46,004 bases of DNA from positions 1-46,004 of the forward strand of contig JAISUT010000011.1 in the NCBI GenBank assembly GCA_031271905.1. Reading direction: 5' to 3'. The stretch comes from Acidobacteriota bacterium. GTDB taxonomy: Bacteria > Acidobacteriota > UBA6911. The stretch's first letter is position 1, and each line of letters begins with the position of its first letter. A program made the translations under genes and the position numbers. A model generated the notes under the pieces. The model was not told the DNA's origin. It was given only the letters and a program-made list of their open reading frames with translations, and ran no database searches. Shown here in pieces: positions 13,979 to 22,660 of this stretch.

Positions 13979-15685
13979 ATGGAGATCACGGTGAACGGCA
14001 AGCCGGTGGAGTGCGACAAGGATGACACCGTGCTAGACGCGGCGTCCCGCGCGGGCGTCCACATCCCGCACCTGTGCGCCCTGGACGTCGCCCCGGCGCC
14101 GCACGCCTCTTGCCGCGTCTGCCTGGTCGAGGTCGAGGGCGAGGCGCGCCTGCAGACCAGTTGCACCATGAAGGTGCGCGAGGGGTTGCGCGTCCGCACC
14201 CACTCGCCCAAGGTGCTGCGCATCAGACGCAACATCGTCGAGCTGCTCCTGGCGGGGCATCCCGACGACTGCCTCTATTGCGCGCGCGCGGACGACTGCG
14301 AGCTGTCCCGCCTGGCCGCGCTGCTGGACGTCCGGGAGCGGCGCTACGCGGGGAGGGTGAAAGACCAGCCCATCGACGTCTCCTCGGTCGCCATCGTCCG
14401 CGACCCGTCCAAGTGCATCCTCTGCGGCCGTTGCGTGACCGTGTGCCAAACCGAGCAGGGGGTGGGGGCGATAGACTTCGCCGGACGCGGCTTCGACACC
14501 TCGGTCCGCCCCGGCGGCGACGCGGGGCTGGACGTCTCCGACTGCGTATTCTGCGGGCAGTGCGTGCGCGTCTGCCCGACCGGGGCGCTCGGCGAGAGGA
14601 GCGCCGTCGCCGAGGTCTCCGAGGCGCTCGGCAAGGCGGCGTCGGGGAGGCTCGATGCCGTGGCGCAGATCGCCCCGGCGGTCCCCGCGACCCTGGCGGC
14701 GGAGCTGGGACTGGGCAACCCGATGGCCGCGCTGGAGCTGGTGACGGGCGCGCTCCGGCAGATCGGCTTCTCCGCCGTCTACGACACGTCCTTCGCCGCC
14801 GACCTGACCGTCATGGAGGAGGCCCACGAGCTCCTCGGACGCCTCGGCGGCGGCGGCCCGCTGCCGATGTTCACCAGTTGCTCCCCCGCCTGGGTGCGCT
14901 TCGTGGAACTGCACCGGCCGGAGTTCGTCCCGCACCTCTCGACCTGCAAGTCGCCGCAGCAGATGGCGGCGGCGCTCATCAAGGAGCGGGCGGCGCGCGA
15001 GGGCAGGGACGTCTACTCGGTCGCCGTCATGCCCTGCACGGCCAAGAAGCAAGAGGCCTTCGAGGTCGGCGACCTGGACGCGGTCCTGACCACGCGCGAG
15101 CTGCTGCGCCTCTTGAAGAACTTCGGCGTCGAGCCGGGGAACGACGCGAAGCTCCGCTCACGGCCCGACGCCCCCTTCGGCGAGGCCAGCGGCGCGGGAC
15201 GGCTCTTCGGCGGCAGCGGCGGCGTGATGGAGGCGGCGTTGCGCACGGCGGCGCACATGGCGGGCGCGGAGACGCCGCCGCGCGCGACGGCGAGCGCCCC
15301 CTTGCGCAGCGGCGAGCGCATCCGCACCTTCACCGCCCCGGTCGGCGGCAGGGAGCTGCGCTGCGCCGTCGCCAGCGGCCTAGGCGCGGCCAAGTCGCTC
15401 CTGGACCAGCTCGCGGCGAAGAAGGTCGACTTGGACTTCGTGGAGGTCATGAGCTGCCCCGGCGGTTGCATCGGCGGGGGCGGGCAACCGCGACGCCGGC
15501 GCGACCGCAGCGGCCATGACGAGATGCTGAAGGCGCGGCGCATCCGCATCCATGACGCCGACAAGAAGGCGCCTCTGCACGCCGCGCACGAGAACCCGGA
15601 GGTGGCGCGGCTTTACGAGGAATGGCTGGGCGCGCCCGGCGGCGGGGAGAGCCACCGCCTGCTGCACCGGGGTTACAACGCATAG
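13979..15685 (+). CDS. hydA: [FeFe] hydrogenase catalytic subunit HydA/HndD (group A)
   Basis: 568 aa from ATG 13979, with GGAGG about nine bases before it; the ATG at 13955 is rejected for lack of a site. Domains: [2Fe-2S] ferredoxin (C33, C45, C48, C62); His-ligated [4Fe-4S] (H94, C98, C101, C107); two [4Fe-4S] clusters (C146-C156, C189-C199); then the H-cluster domain. L1 is TSCSPAW (C301), L2 MPCTAKKQE (C353), L3 EVMSCPGGCIGGGGQP (C493, C497), so all four H-cluster cysteines are present. S302 replaces the proton-relay Cys of clostridial CpI, a variant I recall in other NAD-linked HndD/HydA enzymes. A small-subunit-like tail (EVARLYEEWLG) follows. No maturases HydEFG are in the window. Confidence 0.95.
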   Translation: MEITVNGKPVECDKDDTVLDAASRAGVHIPHLCALDVAPAPHASCRVCLVEVEGEARLQTSCTMKVREGLRVRTHSPKVLRIRRNIVELLLAGHPDDCLYCARADDCELSRLAALLDVRERRYAGRVKDQPIDVSSVAIVRDPSKCILCGRCVTVCQTEQGVGAIDFAGRGFDTSVRPGGDAGLDVSDCVFCGQCVRVCPTGALGERSAVAEVSEALGKAASGRLDAVAQIAPAVPATLAAELGLGNPMAALELVTGALRQIGFSAVYDTSFAADLTVMEEAHELLGRLGGGGPLPMFTSCSPAWVRFVELHRPEFVPHLSTCKSPQQMAAALIKERAAREGRDVYSVAVMPCTAKKQEAFEVGDLDAVLTTRELLRLLKNFGVEPGNDAKLRSRPDAPFGEASGAGRLFGGSGGVMEAALRTAAHMAGAETPPRATASAPLRSGERIRTFTAPVGGRELRCAVASGLGAAKSLLDQLAAKKVDLDFVEVMSCPGGCIGGGGQPRRRRDRSGHDEMLKARRIRIHDADKKAPLHAAHENPEVARLYEEWLGAPGGGESHRLLHRGYNA

Positions 15686-15755
15686 CAGGCGCCCCTGCGC
15701 CGAAACGCCTTTGACGCGAAGGCGTTTTGCGGGGCGCGGACAAGGAGGAGGGATC

Positions 15756-17768
15756 ATGGCGGAGACGTTCGCCGCGATAGAGACGATCAAGCAGAACTGC
15801 CGGCGGTGCTACACGTGCGTCCGCTCCTGCCCGGTAAAGGCGATCAAGATCGAGAACGGCCAGGCCAGCGTCGTGCCGGAGCGTTGCATCGCCTGCGGCC
15901 GATGCACGACCGTCTGCTCGCAAAACGCGAAGACCTACGCCTCGGGGGTGGAGCTGACGCTCTCCATCCTCCAAGGGGGCGCGCCCGCGGTCGCCCTGCT
16001 CGCCCCCTCCTACGTCGCGGAGTTCGACGGCGTGGAGCCGGGGCGGGTGGTGGCGGCGCTGCGGGCGGTCGGATTCAAATACGTCGTGGAGGTGGCGCGC
16101 GGCGCGGACCTGGTCTCCGCCGAGTACGACAAGCTGCTGCAGGAGCATCCCGACGGCTCCTGGATAGCCACGGCGTGCCCCGCCATCGTCGAGCGCGTCC
16201 GCAAATACCACCCGTCGCTGACCGGCAGGCTCGCCCCCATCGTCTCGCCGATGGTCGCGGCGGCGGTCGAGGCGCGGCGCATCTACGGCGACGGCGTCCG
16301 CTCCGTGTTCATCGGCCCCTGCATCGCCAAGAAACTCGAAGTGCGCGACCCATTGCTGCCGCGCGTGGTGGACGAGGCGCTCACCTTCACCGAGTTGCGG
16401 CGCATCGTCGCCGGCGCCGGCGTCGACTTGGGGCTGCTCGAACCCTCCGAGCCGGACCGCCCCTTCGCGGGCATCGGGCGTTCGTTCCCGCTGGCGGGGG
16501 GGTTGCTCATCACGGCGGGGCTGGAGTCCGACCCGCTCGAGACCCGCTTCGTCGTCGCCACGGGCCGGGGGGAGACCGACGAGGTGCTGGAGGACATGGA
16601 GTCGGGGAGGATCCGCCCGCAACTGGTGGAGGCGCTGATGTGCCACGGCTGCCACGCCGGCCCCGGCATGTCCCGGGCCGCGTCCTCGCTTCGGATGCGC
16701 GCCGACATCTGCGCCTACGCGCAACAGGCGCGCGGGCGGCGCCCCGAGGAGGCGGCCGTCGAGACCGTGCGCGCCCTGGGGCGGGGCTACGCCGTCGAGG
16801 ACCACCGCCTCAAGGAGCCGGCGGAGGAGGACATCCGCGACATCCTGGCGCACACCAACAAGTTCTCGGCGGACGACGAGCTGAACTGCGGCGCCTGCGG
16901 CTACCCGACCTGCCGCGCGAAGGCGGCGGCGGTGTTCAACGGCCTCGCCGAGGAGGCGATGTGCCTCCCGTTCTTGATCGACCAGGCGGAGAGGGTTTGC
17001 AACGAGCTGCACGTGCCATGGCGCGACATGCGCGAAATCCACCGCCAACTGGTCAGCACCGAGAAGCTGGCGTCGCTCGGACAGCTCGCCGCCGGCATCG
17101 CGCACGAGCTGAACAACCCGCTGGGGACCATCCTGCTGTACTCCGGGCTCATCGAGCGCAAGCTGGGCAAGGAGTCGAAGGTGTCGGGCGACATCGACCT
17201 CGTGCAGAAGGAGACGCAACGTTGCAAACGCATCGTCTCGGGGCTGCTCGACTTCGCGCGGCAGAACCGCGTCCGCTTCGTGCGCACCCGCATGGGCGAG
17301 TATGTCGCGAAGGTGCTGGCGGACTCCTTCAACCGGCGGGAGCTGGAGGGGCGCAACGTCCGGTTGCGCTTCGACGGGGGCGGGGCGGACGTCGAGGCGG
17401 ACATCGACCGGGACCAGATGACGCAGGTGCTGGTGAACCTCGTCCAGAACGCCATCGACGCCTTGGGGGAGGACGGGGGCGAGATCGCGGTGTCGGCCGG
17501 GCTCTCCGAGGGGGGCGACCGCGTGCGCATCTCGGTCGAAGACGACGGCTGCGGCATCCCGGACGAGGATCACGACCGGGTGTTCCAACCCTTCTTCACC
17601 ACCAAGAACATCGGTCGCGGCACGGGCTTGGGGCTGGCGATAGCCTACGGCATCGTCAAGCTCCACCAGGGGACCATCTGGTTCGAGTCCAAGCCGGGCG
17701 AGGGGACGACGTTCTACATCGAGGCGCCTTTGCAACAGGCGCGTCCGATGCAGTCGGCGGGCGGTTAA
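15756..17768 (+). CDS. H-cluster sensor histidine kinase (HydS-like hydrogenase fused to HisKA/HATPase)
   Basis: 670 aa from ATG 15756 (AAGGAGGAG). An N-terminal two-cluster ferredoxin (C15, C18, C21, C25; C44, C47, C50, C54) is followed by an [FeFe]-hydrogenase-like domain with modified H-cluster motifs: TACPAI (C141), GPCIAKK (C189) and LMCHGCHAGPG (C296, C299). Next come a PF04060-type Fe-S motif (C378, C381, C386, C403) and a cytosolic histidine kinase (AAGIAHELNNPLG, H450; N-box NLVQNAIDAL; DDGCGIP; GRGTGLGLAI). There is no PAS domain and no membrane segment. This architecture belongs with group C sensory hydrogenases, proposed to sense H2 or redox state. Co-transcription with HydCBA fits feedback sensing. 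Confidence 0.9.
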   Translation: MAETFAAIETIKQNCRRCYTCVRSCPVKAIKIENGQASVVPERCIACGRCTTVCSQNAKTYASGVELTLSILQGGAPAVALLAPSYVAEFDGVEPGRVVAALRAVGFKYVVEVARGADLVSAEYDKLLQEHPDGSWIATACPAIVERVRKYHPSLTGRLAPIVSPMVAAAVEARRIYGDGVRSVFIGPCIAKKLEVRDPLLPRVVDEALTFTELRRIVAGAGVDLGLLEPSEPDRPFAGIGRSFPLAGGLLITAGLESDPLETRFVVATGRGETDEVLEDMESGRIRPQLVEALMCHGCHAGPGMSRAASSLRMRADICAYAQQARGRRPEEAAVETVRALGRGYAVEDHRLKEPAEEDIRDILAHTNKFSADDELNCGACGYPTCRAKAAAVFNGLAEEAMCLPFLIDQAERVCNELHVPWRDMREIHRQLVSTEKLASLGQLAAGIAHELNNPLGTILLYSGLIERKLGKESKVSGDIDLVQKETQRCKRIVSGLLDFARQNRVRFVRTRMGEYVAKVLADSFNRRELEGRNVRLRFDGGGADVEADIDRDQMTQVLVNLVQNAIDALGEDGGEIAVSAGLSEGGDRVRISVEDDGCGIPDEDHDRVFQPFFTTKNIGRGTGLGLAIAYGIVKLHQGTIWFESKPGEGTTFYIEAPLQQARPMQSAGG

Positions 17769-17800
17769 CGAGCTGCGCGAACAGGCGAGGAGTGTGCGGG

Positions 17801-18217
17801 ATGGGAGTGACGGATGCGAAGAAACTGCTGTTCATCGACGACGACCAGGACTTCCTGGAGGCGCAGGAGGCCTTCTTCGGCGCGCGCGGCTTCGTGGTGC
17901 TGACCGCCGGGGGGACTGACGAGGCGCTCCGGCTGCTGGAGTCCGAGACGCCGGACATGATCTTCATCGACCTGATGATGGAGCATTTCGACTCGGGTTT
18001 CACGCTGGCGCACCGCCTCCGCCGCGAGGCGCGGTTCCAAGGGACGCCGCTGGTCATGCTCTCCGGGGTGGCCGCCGAGACGGGCAAGGACTTCTCGCGC
18101 GACAAGGAGGGGTTGCGCTCATGGTCGCAACTGGACGACTTCGTGGACAAGCCCGCGAGCGCGCAACGCCTTTTGAAGATCGTGGAGCGCAGGTTGGCGG
18201 CGCCGGGACGCGGCTAA
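17801..18217 (+). CDS. Stand-alone response regulator receiver
   Basis: 138 aa, single REC domain: acidic pocket D13-D14-D15, phosphoacceptor D57 in 'IFIDLMMEHFDSGF', the Ser of 'VMLSGV' and Lys of 'FVDKPAS'. No output domain. It shares with the receiver at 10911 the 'MM...GF' context and an insertion before the last strand. It lies 32 bp after the H-cluster kinase gene and is its likely phosphorylation target. Confidence 0.9.
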   Translation: MGVTDAKKLLFIDDDQDFLEAQEAFFGARGFVVLTAGGTDEALRLLESETPDMIFIDLMMEHFDSGFTLAHRLRREARFQGTPLVMLSGVAAETGKDFSRDKEGLRSWSQLDDFVDKPASAQRLLKIVERRLAAPGRG

Positions 18218-18233
18218 AAGCGAGGAGGGGGAG

Positions 18234-19724
18234 ATGGCTGCAAGCATCCTAGTGGTGGACGACGAACCCGGCATCCGCACCGGAGTGCGCGAGATCCTCG
18301 CCCTGGAGGGGTACGACGTGGAGGCCGCCGACTGCGGCCGCGCAGCGCTCGACCTGATCGACGGCGGCAACGCCTACGACGTGTTCCTGATCGACTACCG
18401 GCTGCCGGACATCGACGGGCTCACGCTCCTGCAGTCGATCCAGCGGAAGGCGCCGGACGCCATGACCTGCATGATCACCGCCTACGCCAACATCGAGACG
18501 GCGGTCTTCGCCACGCGGCAAGGGGTGGACGTCTTCCTGCCCAAGCCCTTCACGCCGGACGACCTGGTGGGCACGGTGGAGAACCTCCTCGGCTACAAGA
18601 AGCTCCGCGACGAGGCGTCCGCGTTGCGGGCGGCGCACGAGGCGAGCCTGCTGGAGCTGGCGTCGGAGAAGAGCCAGACCCATTCGCTGGTCTCCAGCCT
18701 GCGCGACGGCGTGCTGGTGGCGAACCGCCAGGGCGAGATCGCGCTGGCGAACCGCGCCATGGAGGAGCTGCTGGGCGCCGAGGCGGACAGCCTCCTGGGG
18801 CGGCAGGCGTCCGTGGCGCTCGCGGACGGCGTGCTCGCGCCCGCCCTGGCGTCGCTCGCCCCGGACAACCCCGCGCCCGGGGTGTTCGAGGTCGAGGTTG
18901 ACGCCGCGTCGGGCAGGCAGGCGGGGGATGCGGAACCCCGACGGCTCTTCATAAAGGTCAACGGCTTCTACGACGACAAGGGCGCAAGGCTGGGGAGCAT
19001 CCTCACCGCCGTGGACATCTCGGCGGTGAGGCGCATGGCGATGGAGAAGGCGCGTTTCACGCGGACGCTGGTCCACGAGCTGCGCGCGCCGCTCGGCGCG
19101 CTGAAGTCGATCATCGAGGTGATGCAGGATCGCAGCCTGGGCGACTCGCTCGAACCCTACGCCAAGTCGCTGGCGCGCGCCAACGAGCGGATAGACGGCC
19201 TGGGCGAACTCATCTCCGACCTGTTGTCTCTGTCGAGCATCGAGCACAAGGGGACGGACCAGACCCCCGCCGCGCCCTTGGACGTGGCGCCCGCCATCCG
19301 GGAGACGGTGGATCTCTGGAAGGATCGCGCGGCGGCGGTCCCGGTCGCGCTTGAAGTCGATTTGCAGGAGGGGCTGCCCCCTTGCGCCATCGCCGACGAC
19401 GACCTGCGCACCATCCTGACCAACCTGGTGGGCAACGCCGTCAAGTACAACCGCGCGGGCGGAAAGGTCGCCGTCAGCGCCCGGCGCACCCCCGAGGGGA
19501 TCGCCCTCGCCGTGCGCGACACCGGCATCGGCATCGCGGCGGAGAACGTCGCGCGCCTCGGAGAGGAGTTCTTCCGGGAGAAGAAGCCGGAGACCAAGCG
19601 CATCGAGGGGAACGGGCTGGGGCTGGCGATCGTGAAGCGGCTGGTCGGCCACGCCGGCGGCCGCCTGGAGATCTCCAGCCGCGCGGGCGAGGGGAGCGAG
19701 TTCCGCGTCATCCTCCCCTGCTGA
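18234..19724 (+). CDS. Hybrid receiver-PAS-histidine kinase
   Basis: 496 aa, start with GGAGGGGGAG. Order: REC (residues 1-125, phosphoacceptor D54 in 'FLIDYRLPDIDGL', Lys of 'FLPKPF'), a coiled linker (125-150), PAS (about 150-265, 'SLRDGVLVANRQGEIALANR'), HisKA (H281 in 'TLVHELRAPLGALKS') and HATPase ('NLVGNAVKYN', 'DTGIGIAAENVARL', 'EGNGLGLAIVKRL'). It is soluble. An N-terminal receiver on a kinase means its activity can be set by phosphate from another kinase, plausibly the H-cluster kinase two genes upstream. It is the last gene of the operon and ends 15 bp from the convergent VWA gene. Its target regulator is not identifiable here. Confidence 0.92.
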   Translation: MAASILVVDDEPGIRTGVREILALEGYDVEAADCGRAALDLIDGGNAYDVFLIDYRLPDIDGLTLLQSIQRKAPDAMTCMITAYANIETAVFATRQGVDVFLPKPFTPDDLVGTVENLLGYKKLRDEASALRAAHEASLLELASEKSQTHSLVSSLRDGVLVANRQGEIALANRAMEELLGAEADSLLGRQASVALADGVLAPALASLAPDNPAPGVFEVEVDAASGRQAGDAEPRRLFIKVNGFYDDKGARLGSILTAVDISAVRRMAMEKARFTRTLVHELRAPLGALKSIIEVMQDRSLGDSLEPYAKSLARANERIDGLGELISDLLSLSSIEHKGTDQTPAAPLDVAPAIRETVDLWKDRAAAVPVALEVDLQEGLPPCAIADDDLRTILTNLVGNAVKYNRAGGKVAVSARRTPEGIALAVRDTGIGIAAENVARLGEEFFREKKPETKRIEGNGLGLAIVKRLVGHAGGRLEISSRAGEGSEFRVILPC

Positions 19725-19739
19725 CCGGGTCTGCGCCCG

Positions 19740-20912
19740 TCAACCGGAGCGCATCAGGGCGCGGGCGCCGGCGCGCAACCCTTCCAGCGTCAGCTCGAAC
19801 ATCGGGAAGATGGAGCGAACCATCCCCACGGTCGGCGTCCCGTCCCACCAAGCGCGCGGGTCGGGGTTGAGCCAGATCGCCTTGGGGAAGCGTCTGCGGA
19901 TGTCGGACAGCCACTCGACGCCCGGCCTGTCGTTCTCATACCAGAAGTCGATCGCGCCGTTCGGACGCAACAGCTCCCCCGGTGCCATCGAGGCGTCTCC
20001 CACCAGGATCGCCTTGTAATCGCCCGGCACCGCCTCCAGCACCTTGCGGGTGGGGACGGAGCGCATCTGGCGGATGTCGGTGTACAAGTCCTGGTAGACG
20101 CAGTTGTGGAAGTAGTAGGGCTTCAAGTCCTTCACGACGTCCTTGGCTGCGGAGAACAGGCGGCTCACCAGCTCCGCATGCGGCTCCATGGTGCCGCCCG
20201 CGTCCATCAGCAGCAGCAGCTTGATCCTCTTGCGGCGGGCGCGCTCCCAGACGAACTCCAGCTCCCCGGCGTTGCGGCAGGTCGCGCGCACGGTCCCCTC
20301 CACGTCCAGGCTCTCCTTCGGCCCTTCGCGCACCGCTTGGCGGATGAGACCGAGCGCAGTCTTCATGCCGCGCACGTCCAGCGCCACGTCGTCGCGGTAG
20401 TTCCTGAAGCTCCGCCTCTCGGCGATCTGCACGGCGCGGCGGTGGACGCCCTCGCCCTGCCCGACGCGCACCCCGGCGGGGTTGTAGCCCCACGCGCCGT
20501 AGGGGGAGCGTCCGTGCGTCCCGACGGCCTTGTTGCCGCCGACGTGCGGCATGTCGTCCTGGTTGCGCAGCCGGTCGAGGAACCCCTTGCGCACCTCTTC
20601 GAGCTCCAAAGCCCCGACGAGGCGCCTCTCCTCGTCGGTCAGCTCCAGCGGCGGCATCTTCCCCAGGCGCTCCTCGATCCTCCCTAGCAGCTCCGCGTCC
20701 GTGCCGATGTGGCTGAAGCAGTCGAGGAAGGCGCGGTCGAAGCGGTCGAAATGGGCCTCGGTCTTGACCAGGGTGGCGCGCGCCAGATGGTAGAAGCGCG
20801 TCAGCGAGCCGCCGGCGAGATCCTCCCCGAGCGCCGCCTGCAAGGTCAGCCATTCGTCGAAGGTGACCGGCACCCCGTGCCGCCGCAACGCCTGGAACAG
20901 GTTGATGAACAT
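19740..20912 (-). CDS. CoxE-like VWA domain protein
   Basis: 390 aa: 'MFINLFQALRRHGVPVTFDE' at the N-terminus is typical of CoxE/VWA-containing partners of MoxR ATPases. The VWA domain lies in the C-terminal half. Its metal-site motif reads LLLMDAGGTMEP, so the usual DxSxS is DAGGT, a reduced MIDAS. It lies downstream of the AAA ATPase gene in the same direction, and such pairs act as chaperones that insert metals or remodel enzyme complexes. The client is unknown; the adjacent hydrogenase genes are convergent and not co-transcribed with it. Confidence 0.85.
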   Translation of the reverse strand: MFINLFQALRRHGVPVTFDEWLTLQAALGEDLAGGSLTRFYHLARATLVKTEAHFDRFDRAFLDCFSHIGTDAELLGRIEERLGKMPPLELTDEERRLVGALELEEVRKGFLDRLRNQDDMPHVGGNKAVGTHGRSPYGAWGYNPAGVRVGQGEGVHRRAVQIAERRSFRNYRDDVALDVRGMKTALGLIRQAVREGPKESLDVEGTVRATCRNAGELEFVWERARRKRIKLLLLMDAGGTMEPHAELVSRLFSAAKDVVKDLKPYYFHNCVYQDLYTDIRQMRSVPTRKVLEAVPGDYKAILVGDASMAPGELLRPNGAIDFWYENDRPGVEWLSDIRRRFPKAIWLNPDPRAWWDGTPTVGMVRSIFPMFELTLEGLRAGARALMRSG

Positions 20913-20935
20913 CGCTCGCCGCCGGTAAGGGAAAA

Positions 20936-20958
20936 GGGAACCTCTAAAAAGCCCGCAG
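20936..20958. repeat. Isolated arm of element B
   Basis: GGGAACCTCTAAAAAGCCCG then CAG matches the left arm of element B copy 1 at 20 of 23 positions. It sits exactly between the AAA ATPase stop and the VWA start and has no partner arm. It may be a decayed copy. Confidence 0.45.
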
Positions 20959-20959
20959 G

Positions 20960-21769
20960 CTAACGGTCGCCGCGCGAGACGCGGGCGACGTCCTCCTCGG
21001 TCTTCAGGAGGACGCCGAGGAACGGCAACCGCCGCTGGAGCGCCTCCGCGTCGATGCCGCCCGCCACGACGGCCTGTATCCAGTCGAGCAGCTCGCTGGT
21101 CGAAGGCTTCTTCTTCAGGTCGCGCTGCCGCCGGACGAAGTAGAAGCGCGCCACGATCTGCGCGATCAGCCTCGGTTGCAGGTCGGGGTGGTGGACCGCC
21201 GCGATGCGCTCCATCATCTCCGGCTCGGGGAACTCGATGTAGTGGAACAGGCAGCGCCGCAGGAAGGCGTCAGGCAGCTCCTTCTCGCTGTTGCTGGTGA
21301 TGATGACGATGGGGCGGTGGCGCGCCGTGACGTGCTCGCCCGTCTCCAGGATGTCGAAGCTCATCTGGTCCAGCTCGAACAGAAGGTCGTTCGGAAACTC
21401 CAGGTCGGCCTTGTCGATCTCGTCGATCAGCAACACGACCTGCTCCTCGGACGCCAGCGCCTCGCCCAGCCTGCCCAGCTTTATGTACTGCTTGATGTCG
21501 GAGACGTCCTTGTCGTGGAAACGCGAGTCGTTCAGCCGCTGCACCGTGTCGTAGACGTAGAGGCCGTCCGACGCCTTGGTGGTGGACTTGACGTTCCAAC
21601 GCACGAGCCGGAGCCCGAGGTCGGCGGCGATCACCTCCGCCAACTGGGTCTTGCCCGTCCCCGGCTCGCCCTTCAGCAACAGGGGCCGCCGGAGCACGAT
21701 CGCCGCGTTGACGATCTCGCGCAGCGCATCGGACAGGATGTAGTTCTCGACGCCTTTGAATCTATCCAT
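20960..21769 (-). CDS. MoxR/CoxD-type AAA ATPase
   Basis: 269 aa from the ATG at 21769 (MDRFKGVENYILSDAL), with GGGAG upstream. Walker A GEPGTGKTQL, Walker B LLIDEIDKAD, sensor 1 'IVIITSNSEKELPDAFLRR'. This is the MoxR branch of AAA+ ATPases, which works with VWA proteins to mature or activate target complexes. Its start overlaps the end of the HD-domain gene by 8 bp, so the two are translationally coupled; the VWA gene follows after about 47 bp. Confidence 0.9.
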   Translation of the reverse strand: MDRFKGVENYILSDALREIVNAAIVLRRPLLLKGEPGTGKTQLAEVIAADLGLRLVRWNVKSTTKASDGLYVYDTVQRLNDSRFHDKDVSDIKQYIKLGRLGEALASEEQVVLLIDEIDKADLEFPNDLLFELDQMSFDILETGEHVTARHRPIVIITSNSEKELPDAFLRRCLFHYIEFPEPEMMERIAAVHHPDLQPRLIAQIVARFYFVRRQRDLKKKPSTSELLDWIQAVVAGGIDAEALQRRLPFLGVLLKTEEDVARVSRGDR

Positions 21770-22376
21770 GGGAACTCCCAGAAGCCTTTCCGGCATTTCC
21801 GGCGCACGCCCCCTCGATCGACTTCATCGCGTCGAGCGTCCGCAGCAACAGTTCGTCGAGCGTCCACCCGAGCCGCCTGGCGCCTTCGACGATCACGTCG
21901 CGGCTGCAACCCGCCGCGAATTTCTTGTCCTTGAACTTCTTCTTGACGCTTGAAAGTTCCATGTCCGCGACGCTTTTCGACGGCCGCATCAACGCCGCCG
22001 CGCCGATCAGCCCCGTGAGCTCGTCGGTCGCGAACAGGATCTTCTCCATCACATGCGTCGGCTCGTGCTCTTTCAAACACAGCCCCGACGGTTGTTCGAT
22101 GCCGTACCCGTGGGACATCGCGGCGTGGACGATGCCTTCGTCAACGTCGTTCTCGCGAAGGAGCTCCACGCCTTTGACGCAATGCAGCTCGGGGAAAAGC
22201 TCGAAATCCACGTCGTGCAAAAGCCCGACGACCGCCCAATAGTCCTGCCGGCCGGGGTCGTATTGCTTTGCGAAATGCCGCAGGGTCTCCGACACGATTT
22301 TCGCGTGTTGCAGATGAAACGCCTCGCGGTTGTATTTTTCCAGAATGGCTTGCGCTTGTTCGATCGTCGGTATCAT
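21762..22376 (-). CDS. HD-domain hydrolase-like protein
   Basis: 204 aa from the ATG at 22376 (MIPTIEQAQAILEKYN); a start at 22406 is possible. HD phosphohydrolase fold: 'HLQHAKIVSETLRHFA', 'VGLLHDVDFELFPELHCVKG', 'VHAAMSHGYGIEQPSG'. Such stand-alone proteins resemble predicted nucleotide or phosphate-ester hydrolases; the substrate is unknown. It is first in the HD-AAA-VWA cluster and overlaps the AAA gene. Confidence 0.85.
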   Translation of the reverse strand: MIPTIEQAQAILEKYNREAFHLQHAKIVSETLRHFAKQYDPGRQDYWAVVGLLHDVDFELFPELHCVKGVELLRENDVDEGIVHAAMSHGYGIEQPSGLCLKEHEPTHVMEKILFATDELTGLIGAAALMRPSKSVADMELSSVKKKFKDKKFAAGCSRDVIVEGARRLGWTLDELLLRTLDAMKSIEGACAGNAGKASGSSHG

Positions 22377-22387
22377 CTCCCCCCCAC

Positions 22388-22660
22388 TATGCGTCCGCCC
22401 CGCCATGGAACACCGGCTTGCCGATCGTCATTTCGTCCTCGCCGGCGGGCATGGCGGCCTCGAGGTGGCCGATTCCGCAGGCTTCCGGCGGGGATAGCCA
22501 AAGGAACCAGGTGGTCGCCCATGAAACAGGTCGCGCCCTCCACATGCACCACAACCATGAGAAGGACTTGACGACGAACATTGACGGCATGGACAAGACG
22601 GACACCGACTTCTGGGACGGGAGCCGCCTGATTGCATTGGATGCGCGCACGCGACCCTAG
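22388..22660 (+). pseudogene. Remnant resembling a zinc metalloprotease active-site region
   Basis: An open stretch of 90 codons on the plus strand reads 'NTGLPIVISSSPAGMAASRW', then 'NQVVAHETGRALHMHHNHE', then 'DGMDKTDTDFWDGSRLIALD' before TAG. HETGRALHMHH looks like the zincin signature HExxH with the second His changed to Arg (CGC; CAC would be His). It has no start or upstream domain and is wedged between the starts and stops of two minus-strand genes. Family assignment is tentative. Confidence 0.35.

Noticed and set aside
15447-17735. 762-codon minus-strand frame opposite the H-cluster kinase
   Set aside because: The plus strand carries unmistakable Fe-S and kinase motifs; the antisense frame has none.
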